Assembly: GCF_000835495.1 (NCBI RefSeq) | Contig: NW_015622542.1 | Coordinates: 6,881,936-6,945,935 of the forward strand | Direction of reading: 5' to 3' | DNA length: 64,000 nt | Source of the DNA: Cladophialophora immunda | Taxonomy: Eukaryota; Ascomycota; Eurotiomycetes; Chaetothyriales; Herpotrichiellaceae | Part shown: piece by piece, positions 43,340 to 56,233 of the stretch | Layout of the letters: every line of letters begins with the position of its first letter | Numbering within the stretch: position 1 is the first letter of the stretch | Program-made: the position numbers and the translations under genes | Notes under the pieces: generated by a model | The model's input: only the letters and a program-made list of their open reading frames with translations | What the model was told of the DNA's origin: nothing | Database searches by the model: none

Positions 43340-44237
43340 TGGTTTTTTGTTTTGACAGCGATATCTACTATATTCTATAGACCATGTTGAGTTCATGGGG
43401 GGTAATAGAAAGACGTGATGTCCACAGTATCGTCCCTCGCCTTTGATCATTTGTGCGAATGCGCCCATGTCTTAGTAGTGGGCAAAGACTTTGTGCGCAG
43501 GATATCCTTATCCTCCTCATTGCCAGAGGGACCTAGATCCTACAGCCTATCTCTTGCGAGCACAATGCATGGAGGAGAAGGACATGCGGAACCCTATCAA
43601 AATGGCTCACTTTGGCTGAAACTAGACGAGGAGAAGCCGATTCCCGTTGCTGGGGTATCAAGAGTTGCCGCAAACAATCGCACACTCCTTGCCCATCGAT
43701 TGAGGCCATTACATCCCGCCTGGCTCAAGGCCTCGAGATGGTCTAGGAGCACAGACAATGCAACACGAGGTGTATCCCGCCGGTGGCCTCCCGACGGGCA
43801 GACGCCGTTCCAAGTTCCAACCGAAAGGCACAGTCCTGGGCAGTCTTTCCCCGTCGAGTCGTCTGAAAAGAGCCATCTTTCTCCGTCTCGGTGTCTGGGG
43901 CGGCGAACTCCAGCTGGGGAATTCAGTGGCTTGACCATTTGCCGCGCTCGCCCCCATGGGGTTGACGGGTACCATTTTTCTCCGCCGCCATGGATCTCTG
44001 GTGGTGCGGTCGTGAGAGTGGACCATCTCGCCGTCTCCCAGCGCGAGGATGATCAGAGTCTCGATCCGTGTGAACCATGGCGCCCAAAACTATTAAAGCA
44101 TCGCGGATCCTCCTCCAGAGAGATACCTTTTCATCGACCCAGCGATCACATCTCGTGAGACCGGCCCTTCAACTCTCAATCTCAAATCCCCCACCGACGA
44201 TCTCTCCTTCTCCCGCAACTCACCTCCTCGCACAGGC
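43340..44237. other. intergenic region between the P450 and the MFS permease
   Basis: About 0.9 kb. A 247-codon frame at 43415-44158 (+) is opposed by similar frames on the other strand and shows no domain, so it is not called. The permease promoter should lie at the right end. Confidence 0.5.
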
Positions 44238-46093
44238 ATGTCCGAGAAGTCGATCGAGAAGTACGGGGCCGACCAGGTCGAGGCGGTCGAGCGCAGAAAG
44301 AGTACGTCGGAAGAAGTCACTGAACTCAGCGGCATCGAGGCAACCGCCGCGTCCAAGGCAGCGTGGCTCATCTCCATCACCGTTTCAGTGGGAGGTTTCC
44401 TATTCGGTATGTTGCCAACGCCATCGTCTCGGAGACATCACTCGACACTGACATTCTGTTGCAGGCTACGACACGGGATACATCTCCTCAGTCCTCGTCA
44501 CGATAGGAAAGTCACTCGGCCATGAACTGAGCTCGGATGAGCAAGAACTGGTCACGTCCCTCACCAGCGGCGGAGCCCTGGTGGGAGCTGTGTTTGCCGG
44601 TCTGATAGCCGATCGATTCGGCCGCAAATGGCCCATTTGGAATGCCTGTGTGCTGTTCGTCATCGGCACCGTCGTCCAGAGTTGCGCCTATAGCCTGGTT
44701 CAATTCGCGGTCGGCCGCTTTGTGGTCGGTTTGGGCGTGGGTTCGGCGGCCATGATATGCCCGCTTTATAGTCCGTCAAGCTCTTTTCAAAAGAGGTGCA
44801 ATGCTTGGAGTGTGCTAACAGTCTCGCAGTCGGTGAACTGGCCCCAGCCAAGTATCGAGGTCGAATGATCGCCTTCAACAACATGAGCGTCACCTTTGGC
44901 CAGCTGGTCGCTTCAGCCATCGGAGCAGGCTTTCAACATGTCCACGGCGAGGGCTGGCGAGCGACTGTGGCCATTGGAGCCGCGCCCCCCATTGCACTGG
45001 CTGGGCTGCTTCTGCTCTGCCCGGAATCTCCGCGCCAATTGGTCTCTCATGGGAAATACGAGGCGGCCGAGGGTGTTTTGCTCAAGATCTATCCCACGTC
45101 GACCAGCGACCAGCGCCAGGCCAAGATCAAGTCCATCGAATTGTCGCTCCAGGAAGCCACCACCGCCATGACCAAGGAGTCGCTGTGGACCACGCTGAAG
45201 CGAATCTTCACCACTCCGGCGACCGGCCGTGCTGTCCTCACCGCTTGCATCGTCATGGCCATCAGCCAGTTGGGCGGCTTCAACACTGTAAGTGCTCCTT
45301 TGTGCGACCCTGAGAAAAGAACCGGATCCTAACTCTAGCACCGCAGCTCATGTACTACGCCGCCACGCTTTTCGAGATCGTGGGCTTCACCAACGCCACG
45401 GCGGTCGCCATCACCGTCTCCGGGACCAACTTCGTCTTCTCCATCGTCAACCTCGTCCTGGTCGACAAGTTTGGCCGCCGCGTCCTCCTGACGGTCACGG
45501 TCCTCGGCATGTCGATCTGCATGATGATCGCCGCGGTGTCATTCCACTATATCCCGATCAGCAGGGACCTGGTCGTCGAGTCCAACCACATCGGGTGGCC
45601 GGCGACCTTGGTGCTCGTCGCCATCATCGTGTACGTGGCCTGTTTCTCGTCCGGCGTGGCCACGATCGCGTGGATCGGCACCGAGCTGATTCCTCTCGAA
45701 GTCCGAGCTCTGGGCACCATGCTGGTAAGTTCGCTGCACCTTTTCCGACTCCCTTCCACACCCCCGGCTAGAAAAAAATTACTTGACCGACTGACATTTC
45801 GGAACCTTGCGCAGAATACCGTGACTTGCTGGAGCACCAACATCATCATCGCCTCCACGTTTCTGTCCATCATGAAGCACGCCACCCCCAGCGGCGCGTT
45901 CGGCATCTACTCGGGCATCTGCTTCGTGGGCTGGCTGTTCATCATCTTCTGCTACCCGGAGTGCAAGGGCATGCCGCTGGAGACGGTGCGGGAGGTGTTC
46001 CGCACCGGATTCGGCGTGCGGTACTCGAAGCGGTGGCAGCGCGAACACAAGCATCTTGCCCAGGTCAGCACGCAGACTTCCTTTGGCCATTAG
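44238..46093 (+). CDS. MFS sugar/inositol-type transporter
   Basis: Five exons, 44238-44406, 44465-44770, 44830-45287, 45347-45724 and 45815-46093, encode 529 aa, with every junction in phase. It belongs to the sugar-porter group: GYDTGYISSVL (TM1), LIADRFGRKWPIW (the RxGRR-like motif), IGELAPAKYRGRMIAFNNMS (the PESPR-domain entry), CPESPRQLV, DKFGRRVLLTV and IGTELIPLEVRALGTML. The ELAPAKYRGR block and ending resemble the fungal myo-inositol permeases (Itr1/Itr2) more than hexose carriers. Twelve membrane spans are expected in the plasma membrane, with cytosolic ends. Placed 0.9 kb downstream of the P450 on the same strand, it could import the P450 substrate, but sugar or polyol uptake is equally likely. 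Confidence 0.92.
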
Positions 46094-46802
46094 CATTGGG
46101 GGAAGGGGGGCCGTTGGTTCGGTGGCCACTGGGTAGATAGATGATTTGTGTTGGCAGATCTCGCTGTGCTGGGTCAGATTGGCGGGTGGGGCGGATGGTC
46201 CAGTTAGACTCCTAAACGCTAGAATACAATGGATGTATCATGCATTTTCCATGTATAGCGGCGATACCTTGAGTGTTGTTTTCACGTTGTTGCTCTTGTA
46301 TCGTGGGTAATTATGGGGTGTCGCGGCGCGTCACGTCACCTCCGCGCCTCGCTGTCCATCCCTTTTCTGCCACAGCCTTGTCAGGAGTAAATTGCCCACG
46401 AGGTGCCCCCGGATGGGATTGCCTCTCTTTTGCGTTCCTCACTCGTTGTTCCGGGTTTCACTTGGACTCATCTCGGCAGTAGCGGCCACGATTGAAGACG
46501 ATTCAGCTTCATGTCCGTACCTAGGGGCTTTATTCCAGTTCCTTCCACCGTTTTATCCTGTCCCTATTATGTTCTTTTCCTCGTGAAGGGACAGAGGTAA
46601 GGACATGAAAAGAAACGCCGAGCTAGATCTTGGACAAACGAAGATCGTCACAGAAATTCAGGTTGTTTATTACTGGGTGTACCCCTCGATAATAATCTGT
46701 TTCCTCCGCCGGTCAGCTGTAAGGCGTCCTTCGCGTGATCTTCCTCCTCAACAAGGGACGTTGCGCCCCCTCACCCTCCATAATGCCGCAAGCTTCCACA
46801 GT
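46094..46802. other. intergenic region between convergent genes
   Basis: 3' sides of the MFS permease and the small NTF2-like gene. Nothing recognised. Confidence 0.5.
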
Positions 46803-47285
46803 CTAAGTCTTTGCCGCCATCATTTCGCCAATCTTCTTCATCAACTCGCTCGTGTCTGAAAACACCCTCAGCAATTCCACCTTCGGCTCCCCAGCATTGT
46901 CGGGACAAGCCACGATCCAGGTGGCAAAGTCCGTGGTGACCTCCTCCCCAGATTTCAAGGTGCTGGTCAACTTCCCGGTGAACACGGTCTCCATCTTCCC
47001 CTCTGGCGCAGTGGGCAACATGAAGATGCGATCGAGGTAATGCTGCAAACCCACGATGGGCCCGTTGGCCGGGTGTATCATGTCGTCGTGCAGTCTCCTC
47101 ATGGCAGCTTCGCCGACTGAGGGCTCCGGGGCGACGTGCAGGATCCCGTGGCTGTGGAAGGCGCCGACGTATTTGTAGTCTGTCTCCGCCTGGTCCCAAG
47201 ATTGGAGAATCGTCCTGATCAGTCTCAGGATGGGAAGGGGCATGTACGAGGAATCGACGAACTCGTAAGGGTCGCGGCCGTACAT
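46803..47285 (-). CDS. small NTF2/SnoaL-like protein, function unknown
   Basis: A 160-aa product begins at ATG 47285 (MYGRDPYEFVDSSYMPLPIL); the open frame extends upstream to 47444 but has no ATG there. Alternating strands such as KMETVFTGKLTSTLKSGEEV and TTDFATWIVACPDN, following helices, suggest a cone-shaped NTF2-like fold, used by SnoaL cyclases, isomerases and many orphans. The end LLRVFSDTSELMKKIGEMMA is a terminal helix. The family assignment is weak because there is no sharp motif. No targeting signal is seen. An upstream exon is possible. Confidence 0.6.
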   Translation of the reverse strand: MYGRDPYEFVDSSYMPLPILRLIRTILQSWDQAETDYKYVGAFHSHGILHVAPEPSVGEAAMRRLHDDMIHPANGPIVGLQHYLDRIFMLPTAPEGKMETVFTGKLTSTLKSGEEVTTDFATWIVACPDNAGEPKVELLRVFSDTSELMKKIGEMMAAKT

Positions 47286-48952
47286 GTTGACGAGAGAACG
47301 GGTCGGTCTGAGTACGTTGGAGAAGGTGCTGGGAAAAAGTGAAGACGTCGATGTGGTTGAATTAAAAGCATTTCGATCCTGACTTGGCCTTCCTTTCCTC
47401 AGCTCGCTTGGAAGGCGCGACGCGAGCCAATGCCAGGAATCCACGTCTCGGTCCAGTGCTGTGTGACTCGGCTATGTACGTACAGGGAGATCACCATCCT
47501 GAATGTGTCACATACAGTGTGTAGCTGACGGGTCTCTTTTCAACAAGGCCACCGCCCATTTGAGGTAGAGCCAAAACAGGGTTCATCAGGGTTTGTTCAT
47601 GCTGATCAACTGCTCCGAGTGGACGCTCGGGGTTGATCACGACCGATGCACAGAGGCCTAAGTTTACTCAGCTGAACCTCAGGTCTTGGACGGTGTGAAC
47701 CAACAGCTCCTGACTGGGGAATTCGTCTATCTCTCGTATCGAGTGGCCCTAAATTGATCACCTAACGAGTCAACACCCACCCTCAGCGACTGATGGGGCT
47801 CGAGGCCGCCTTGTAAGAACAGGCAGAGCCTCCACAATGGCAAAGTGACATATAGACGCAAATAGATGGAAGGCGACTGTCGTTGATAGCAAATGTTTTG
47901 TCTAGGTTTGAAAACCCGATGGAGCTCTGTTCTTTAGTCGTCACTATTAGCTACTTCTGAGGGGAGCCGCCACCTCGTAACAATCGAGCGTTCTTCAGCT
48001 ACAATGAATACAGGGTAGATTCTATGCCAGAACTGTGCCACTTCCGTTGCAACTCAACTTTGCGTATAGTTTCAGGTCGTCTCCTTGGCCTAGGTGCCCT
48101 GGAGCGGTCCTGGTGGCCTGCCTCTGTCTGGAGTACCTAGGCTCTGCGCCACGAGAAGGCGCCATCTCCACCACAGAGCGTTGGGGCAATAGGCAGACCG
48201 GTATAATGAAGCGATGAAACCGGAAGGGAATAAAGTTGGCCAACTTAGCTAGGTAGATAGGACGCAAACCACCCCGCCCCCCGGGGGGGGGGCATGAGAA
48301 TTATTTTACCATGATCCTTTTCAGAGCATGTGCTCTGATGGCATCAGGACAAGTTGGTGTCTAGTAGGGTGTCTAGAACCCCGCTCTTTGTTTTGTCTCT
48401 GTCCGTCTGCACCAACCCCTGCACCGGCTTACCCAACATTTTACTGATATACGAGGTCGCCGCCCGGCGGGATTGGACGACGGGAAATACGAGAAACATA
48501 CTCAAATCACGGCCTCATGACCATCGTGACGTTTGTTGTTACGCCGGTGCATTAGCGTTGGTCTCGCCGGGTCTTGGTCTGTACTGACCCCGCTTGCCAT
48601 GATGAGCCCATGCTCCATGTTGGTCTTCCTCTTCCTAGCAAGGCAGTCTTCAGGGTAGAGAGCGAAGGGTGAACTGACTGCCTTGCCCCTGCTGGGGTAC
48701 ATCCCAGGCCGCCACGGAAGTGTTAAGTGAGACCAGGCAAAATACGAGAATGGCTGCAAAGAGATAGGTACGCTGGGCGATCCCAAGTAGGCTGGAAGGA
48801 GTTTCAAGTTGGAGAACAATCATGTTGGTATCATATCTATGTCCATTCACGTGAACCGCCCTTCCGTTCATCAAAAGCGCCCTTGCAGGAAGCACAAAGG
48901 CCCGTCAATTGGAAGCTCCCATCTCATCGCCGCCCTTTAGACTGCACCATGT
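47286..48952. other. 1.7-kb gene-poor region
   Basis: Lies upstream of the NTF2-like gene and downstream of the FucP-type permease. Apart from a C6G10 run listed separately, nothing was recognised; open frames are short. Confidence 0.5.
48269..48293 (+). repeat. C/G homopolymer junction (C6 followed by G10)
   Basis: CCACCCCGCCCCCC is followed directly by ten G. The junction is self-complementary and could form a hairpin, and the G run a quadruplex. Such sites are prone to length errors in sequencing, so the exact count is uncertain. Confidence 0.7.
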
Positions 48953-50490
48953 TCACACCTTCTCAACATTGACCGACCGTCTTTTCTCCATAGCCTCGAA
49001 TGTCTCGATATCGTTGACATCTCCAATGATGGTTCCCCGTCTCTCATCCACGTAGCCGATCTTGGTCTCACGGAAACCATCCAACTCTTTCTTGCAGATT
49101 GTGTTCAAGTAGATGGGGAAGACGAAGCTGACAAAGAACCCGGCCAAGGGAACGACCATGGCCTTGTGATACGTCATGTGGTCGGCCGCGAGACCGGTAA
49201 GTGCAGGAAACAAGGCACCTCCCGAGACACTGGCCACGATCCAGGAGGACCCTCTCTTGGTGTGTCGACCCAAGCCACGGATGGAGAGAGTAAAGATGGT
49301 CGGGAAGATGCAAGACTCAAAGAAGAGCACTAGGGAGAGGAAAGCGACACCCGCTTCTCCCGAGATGCCAATCGCCAGTGCAATGAAGACCATTATCATG
49401 GTCATGAACAGCATGAGAACCAGACGAGGCTTGACGAACATGAACAATCCGGCTGCAGCAAATCGCCCGATCGCAAACAGTGCTTGACCGATGGCATATC
49501 GGTCAGAAGCGGCAGCGGCCGAGAGCCCTGCCGATTCCTGCGCATACTTGATGAACTGGGAGGCAACTGCGACCTGGGCACCAACGTATGTGAATTGTGC
49601 AGCGACCCCAAAGAACAGCTTGTATTGTTTCGAGAGTGGCTTCTCCTGATATCCAGTCAGGTCAGAGCATTGCTCCGCCTGAAGAGCCATGTCGGCATCG
49701 GTGACTTCCGGAAGAGGGCTGAAGAAGAAGACGACCGCAAGGCAGAAGACGAAGGCGGCGATACCGACATAAGTCCACTGGACGTGGGAGAGGTCGGTAG
49801 ACTGTGTGTTCTTGAAGAAGACGCGAGAAGCGAGGAGAGGGGCCACCACCGACCCGACAGCCTGGAAAGACTGTGAGAGCTCAAGACGGAACTCGGACAA
49901 TCTGGGAGGACCGCAAGTGGCGATGAATGGGTTGGCAGATGTCTCCAGGGTAGACAGACCAGATCCTACGATGAACAGAGAACCGCAGAAGCCGCCAAAG
50001 GATTTGTAGACTGCCGAGGGCCAAAACATCAGGGCACCGACGCCATAGATGCACAGACCGGTGATGAAGGTCCAGCGACTGCAAATGTAGGTTAGTCTCT
50101 ACTGATTTTGCCATAATCACAAGCCAACTGTTTCAAAAGTGGAACAGTTGCTCACAGAGGGAAGACTTACTAGCCAAATCTGCGGACGATCCAGCCAGAA
50201 TATGTCAGAGGTCCGATGAAGTACGCGCCAAAGTACGATCCTTGAAGGCCACCTGCCTTTGCCGCCGTGATGTTGAGGGATGTTTGAAACTTGGCGTTCA
50301 GCACATCCAGGAGACCATACGCAAACCCCCAGAGGAAAAAGAGAACGGTGACCAGTGTGATAGGGAATATGGATTGTCTGACTGTCAGGGCCGAAGCGCC
50401 AGTTAAGCCTTTGTTGGCAACACTCTTGCGCTGTTGGTTGGACATTGCATCAGCGTTAGATGGTTGACGTTCGACTGAGTCATGCTCCAT
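48953..50490 (-). CDS. MFS sugar permease, FucP/glucose-galactose type
   Basis: Two exons, complement of 48953-50078 and 50171-50490, encode 481 aa. The 92-nt intron splits a Tyr codon (RRFGY-RWTFITG) and its retention gives an immediate TAG. Features are FPITLVTVLFFLWGFAYGLL (TM1, with the FLWG signature of the FHS family), LNAKFQTSLNITAAKAGGLQ, ETSANPFIATCGPP with ELSQSFQAVGSVV, and FIKYAQESAGLSAAAAS. FucP-type carriers are proton symporters for fucose, glucose or galactose; about 12 spans are expected. Both ends are hydrophilic. Fungal members take up hexoses or pentoses, so the substrate here is unknown. A 92-bp intron in the first third is unusual for its neighbours only in length. Confidence 0.92.
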
Positions 50491-52226
50491 GGTGGTGATG
50501 TCGTTGGTGCTTTGAGGAAGGAGTGGGCTAGCTTTTGCGTTGTAGCAAACGGGTCAAGCAACGAGGACTGAAGGTAGCCTGTGGAAAATAGATGGACAGT
50601 GGGAGGTATATATAGCTTGAAGGCGGGGAAAGTGCTTGAGCGGAATCAATCACCAAGGGTCTCTCGTAAAGGCTGATGGTCGAGAGTCTCGATTGAGGAA
50701 GTATGGAGCTGATCGTGACGAACAGAGAGCATTGCAAGGAGAATGACTGGCCATCTTATATACGTCCGGCGAGGGCAGTGTCTGTCGTTGGCTGAGGGAA
50801 ATAACCTTCTGTCAGAGCTTCCCCAGAGGTCTGGGTTGGATGCGCCTGGAGCATCTCAGTGCAGGCTCTTGGTTCGTTGCGAAGCAGAATGGTTGCGAGC
50901 GCCTGACAAGGCGAGTTTGGCCGACCAGCCTCTTGGGCAAAGCCTGACCCGTTCTAGCACAGCTGCATGCAGGTGGCTCCATGACGGTGACAGTTCTGGC
51001 ATACCCCCAGACCAGGGAAGTGGAGAACTTGATCAGCCCTCGAACCAGAAGAGTTTGCCCAGCCTTTCTCCTCCTCGATATCAATTCGAGCGAGCTGTCT
51101 TGATTGGGTCGGTGTAAGAGGTAGTGGATGAGCCGCAAGGCTACTGGTCGGAACGGCGAAACTATTCCCCTGAGCAAGGACAGCTTCGGCCCTTCTCCAA
51201 GCTCGAGTTTCCCCGAAGCCCCTGCAACCCCATGCATCACACCATAAGGCATCACCAGGCGTGGCAGAAGCCGGCGAGCTATCTGCCCAATAAGAGGCCG
51301 CAGGCCGTTTGAGAAGAAACCCCGCTCCGGCAATGGACGACCATTCTGAAAGTTGCAACTTGGACATCAGACTAGGGCCTCATTTAGTTGTCGGCGACGA
51401 AGACCGACCAACGCCGAAAAAAGACGGAGCACAATCTGTGTCATCCAAATCTCCTCTCGGCCAGCACCTGTCTAGACCATAGGGCGACAGAATACCCAGA
51501 TTGGCCACAAGATGCTGATTTCAAGATGCCCACCACCCCATCACTCGGGCCTGGGTTGATTCGCCAGAGCGTCCAGCTATCGGCGTCTCACTCCAAGCTC
51601 GGCTGGGGCTGCCGGACGACAAGCAGATGACACTCGCCAGCTGTGCAGTTATGGCTGTTGAGCAAGCTGAGATTGCGCTGGAAGGTGGGAATACCCAAGC
51701 TTCACTGGGGGGTTCATCTCAGACCCAAGAAAGCATCAGCGGCGTTTCTAGAAGGCCGCTAGAAGGTTTTGAAAAAAAAATCGTGGAGAATCACGATCCT
51801 CACTATGTTCAATGCAGTATGGCGTGAGATTGGCAAACTCTGGTAGTCGGCTTCTGTCGGCATTTTGATTCGCCCTTGGTAGCCGGACGGTGTTTGACCT
51901 TTGCATTGTCTGCGTTGGAGCCGGGGTTGTTTTCTCTCGGACGTAACCAACCACGTCCAACGTTGCATGCCTCAAGTCATTTCAGGGTTATTGAGGTCTG
52001 ATGGCTGGCTGCTCATGGCAGCTGCAGCATGTGATTGAGCCGGCTTCGAATCCATAAGCTGATGAAAGTGAATGGCTTGTTCAGTGTTATGATTGTTTCG
52101 GCTCTGGTGGCCCGCTTGAGACCGAATTGGTAGTAAGGTAGACACTCCATCCGGGAGGCTCATATCTTAGTGGTAGCCGATTGTTCGATCCGGAGTGCAT
52201 AAGCGAACAGTCGTCGAAGGGCTTCC
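50491..52226. other. 1.7-kb gene-poor region
   Basis: Promoter of the FucP-type permease on the left and the 3' side of krr1 on the right. Open frames on both strands at 50743-51367 and elsewhere have no recognisable content. A tRNA-like fragment at about 52150-52196 was examined and rejected. Confidence 0.5.
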
Positions 52227-53332
<1,106 letters not shown>

Positions 53333-53839
53333 GACTGCGTCTCGCTGAATGTACTGCGACGTTGTGCACTAATGCTGGAAAGCAAATAGTATCGAGTCGG
53401 CGCTGCGCCTGTGGAGGTTTGCAGACTGCGGACTTTTTGGCTCCAGATTCTTGCCAAGCCGGAAAATCCTTGTCACCAGGAGCAAGGCTCCGAAAATGGA
53501 CGAGGCTGATAGGCCGGAGCCGAATAGGGGGCATTGAATGGCATCTTGGCATCAATTCGATATCAAGTGGCACTTCGACAATCCACCCGACCACGCTGCT
53601 TTTCAATACCGCTGGCTCTCCCGTCTAGAGAGGGTACTATTCTTTCTATCAAGTATCATACGAAAGAACATTGTTCATGTGGCGGGACAGGTATGGCAGG
53701 GGGAAGTCAGCCGAACAAGCCAGCTAGCGCGCTTCCCTACATGTATTGCCTGGGCGTTGGATATGCCGTGATTAAGAAGAGTTCACCAATGCACCATTTA
53801 CTCGAACAATAGTCGAACGCGCGAATTGCACCAAGGGCT
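53333..53839. other. intergenic region upstream of krr1
   Basis: Contains the krr1 promoter. Frames at 53534-53812 (+) may be part of the degraded dehydrogenase further right, but no clear homology could be read. Confidence 0.35.
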
Positions 53840-54327
53840 GGTGAGGCTGGGCTTGAGACCATTGTGGAGCCAAGAAGGCGCTCCTTGCGGCTTGAATAAC
53901 TGTATCACACTCGGGATCCTGGGCTTCGATCGCCTCCATACGCACTGGCAAGCATGGTCGAATTCTTCGAGCATTCGGCACAGATCAGATGACTAGCTTG
54001 ATCATGCGCTTACACGTACCTTCCGACGCGAGGTTGAAAGTGGCACATGGTATGGCGACTACTTCCATGGTTCTGCCAGACGCGGATGCTCAGGGTGGTC
54101 CGACGGTACACATTCACGGTCTCAATGGCGAAATCCAGGTATGGGGACCGGTGTATCGGGCCCAAGGCATAAAGGTGATACCGAAAGAAGGGCAATCTTG
54201 GACGCGCGCCTTCTTGATCCCTACTCGAAGACATAGAATGTTTTGGGAAGCTGACACGCATCATGTTCACACACTTGTCCAGATTCCGGCACACGAATCC
54301 ACGTGCAGAGAATCTCACAACATCTGA
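53840..54327 (+). pseudogene. remnant of a Gfo/Idh/MocA dehydrogenase (dihydrodiol dehydrogenase type)
   Basis: The C-terminal part of this oxidoreductase family can be read in pieces. LAGGALLD-like text (RAGEAGLETIV) is followed by LYHTRDPGLRSPPYALASM after a stop, then a change of frame to GTDQMTSLIMRLHVPSDARL. The remainder is in one frame: GMATTSMVLPDAD, GPTVHIHGLNGEIQVWGPVY and PTRRHRMFWEADTHH, matching the family's GTKGEIQVxGPAxRP and GHGMFWEADE. The N-terminal Rossmann domain is missing and the reading frame is broken at least twice, so no protein is expected. Intact relatives oxidise trans-dihydrodiols or D-xylose with NADP+. The identification rests on the conserved blocks only. Confidence 0.55.
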
Positions 54328-56233
54328 TGTCTTTGAAGATCTTCCTCGGCTGCCGCTAGGAATTGGAATGATCGGAGGCAGGGGCGTGGATTTATAGGCG
54401 CGACGATGAATCGGAGACGGCAAAACATTGTATATTAGTCCTGAGACTGTGAATAAAATGACATGTATGGCGGGGGAGAAAAGATCGAGCTAGAATGAGA
54501 GGGATAGGCTGCGAGAGAGAATAGATCCCCCATAATTTCCCCTTTAGGAGTGCAAACTATTCTTCGATGATAGTCTTTCTCCCTCTCTGCAGTTTCGCGC
54601 CAATGTTGCGGCTTGGAAGACTTCGCACCTGGGGTTGCTATTTACCATTGCTATTTGCTAAATTTCTAGGAGCACTAGGCAGACCTTGACTTTGACATAA
54701 TTCGCACAAATTTTGATTCCTCAGAGTCTATCTCTCTTGCCTAGCTTCGTCGACATTGAACACTTCTGCATAACGGCAGTCATGTCTTATGCACCGTTAT
54801 CCATGCTAGTAGCACCATGTTGCACTAAGCAACCAAGATTGTCTCGATGAACATGGGCATCCTCGACATCTTCAAAGGATTTATGATCAGAGATTAGAAG
54901 ATATAGATCAAATATCACAAGAGGCACGCCTCCAAGAATACACCCACTCCGCTGGTTATCGACACTAATTCCACGCGCACAATTTCGAGCCAAAGTTCGG
55001 CAGTGTTCACCAGGATCACCTTTGTACTGAACAAAGGAGCAATATCTGAGGGAGGCCGAGAAACTACCTCCAGACCCATTGTCTTTTTCGCCCTCGCACT
55101 GTGTCTGTGGATGGCCGAGGAGGAGAACTTGTTTGTCTACAGACTAAACTCCGCCCTATCTTTGCAATATCTTTAAGACCAATTAGTAAGACACAAAAAG
55201 CCTCACCGCAGCCCAGGCCTGGTGGAAGGAATGCTTGACGATGTCTCGATACTCCCGGAGGCTGATGTTGTCTTGTGCGGTCTCTCTAGGGCTTCTCGTA
55301 CGACACATGTTCAATCTTCCATGGCAAGCCCCTCTGGAGATGGTTGTTTAGTGCTGACATGGCGTCAAACAGTGACCAAGGTAGAATGCCTCCGCCGGAT
55401 AGATTCCATGGGCCAGGCACCCTCAGGGCAGGGTACAGGCCATACTGGTCGTCTCCATGGACCCTTGGGAAGGTCAAGACAGGTAACATGCTCAGACTCG
55501 AGCGGCCATAACTGGCGGTGGGAGGGATTTGGCCACGTCCGAGGTATTTCCAGGGAGGCAAGCCAGCCCAAATCCTCTGCGCATGATAGCGGTCATGATT
55601 CAGCATTCCAATTCTGGGAGTACTACCCAGCTCATCGATTAGCTCGCCAAAGAGCAGAGCTTACACCACTTATCCCCGAGGTCTTGACTCGTTTGGGAGA
55701 ATTGGGGGGTGATGTGCCTCTACTACCGTTCCTCTAATCATACCAAGACGACGCCGGCGAGATTGTGCTTACCAGCGACCCAAAGCTTCATCAAATCAAG
55801 CAGCTGCTAAGCCTTCTTCGCCCCGCCACGTGGAGGCAATTTCCATGCGCGAGGCTCGGAGGATTCTATTCCTGTCATCACTACTGCTGCCGGCGCCGGT
55901 TAGCGGTGCACAGCAAGCGGATTTCACTCTCGGCGACTGATTCTGACTCCTAGGACACTATCACCATTGCTAACAGGGCGGTGATTTTGCCCAAAAGTCC
56001 CTCAGACACTATACCGATGGGGATACAAGGTGAAGGGCTGAAAGATAAATACTAAGGTAGGTGGCCTGCAGTTTGGAAATGCTCTCCCATCATACAACAC
56101 CAGCAATTCACAACCACATTCTCTACCAAATCAACTTTCTATTCTCTTTCTTCAATTCAGTCGCTCTTTAAAGCCACTATCTTCTCTCGCTTCATTACCA
56201 GCATATTGTAATACCCCAACCAAAAATCCAAAA
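54328..56233. other. 1.9-kb gene-poor region
   Basis: Frames on both strands near 55222-55737 are open but without recognisable domains. The part nearest 56233 should hold the promoter of the secreted-protein gene. No repeat or transposon end was seen. Confidence 0.45.

Noticed and set aside
43415..44158. 247-codon frame between the P450 and the permease
   Set aside because: Several opposing frames of similar size cover the same bases and no domain is visible.
50743..51367. Overlapping frames on both strands
   Set aside because: Mirror-image open frames typical of GC-rich non-coding DNA; no conserved block.
52150..52196. tRNA-like segment (TTAGTGGTAG ... GTTCGATCC)
   Set aside because: Resembles A and B boxes but the spacing is far too short for a tRNA and no cloverleaf can be drawn.
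55222..55737. 171-codon + frame with a 106-codon minus frame beneath
   Set aside because: Neither strand gives a recognisable protein and no splice structure supports either.
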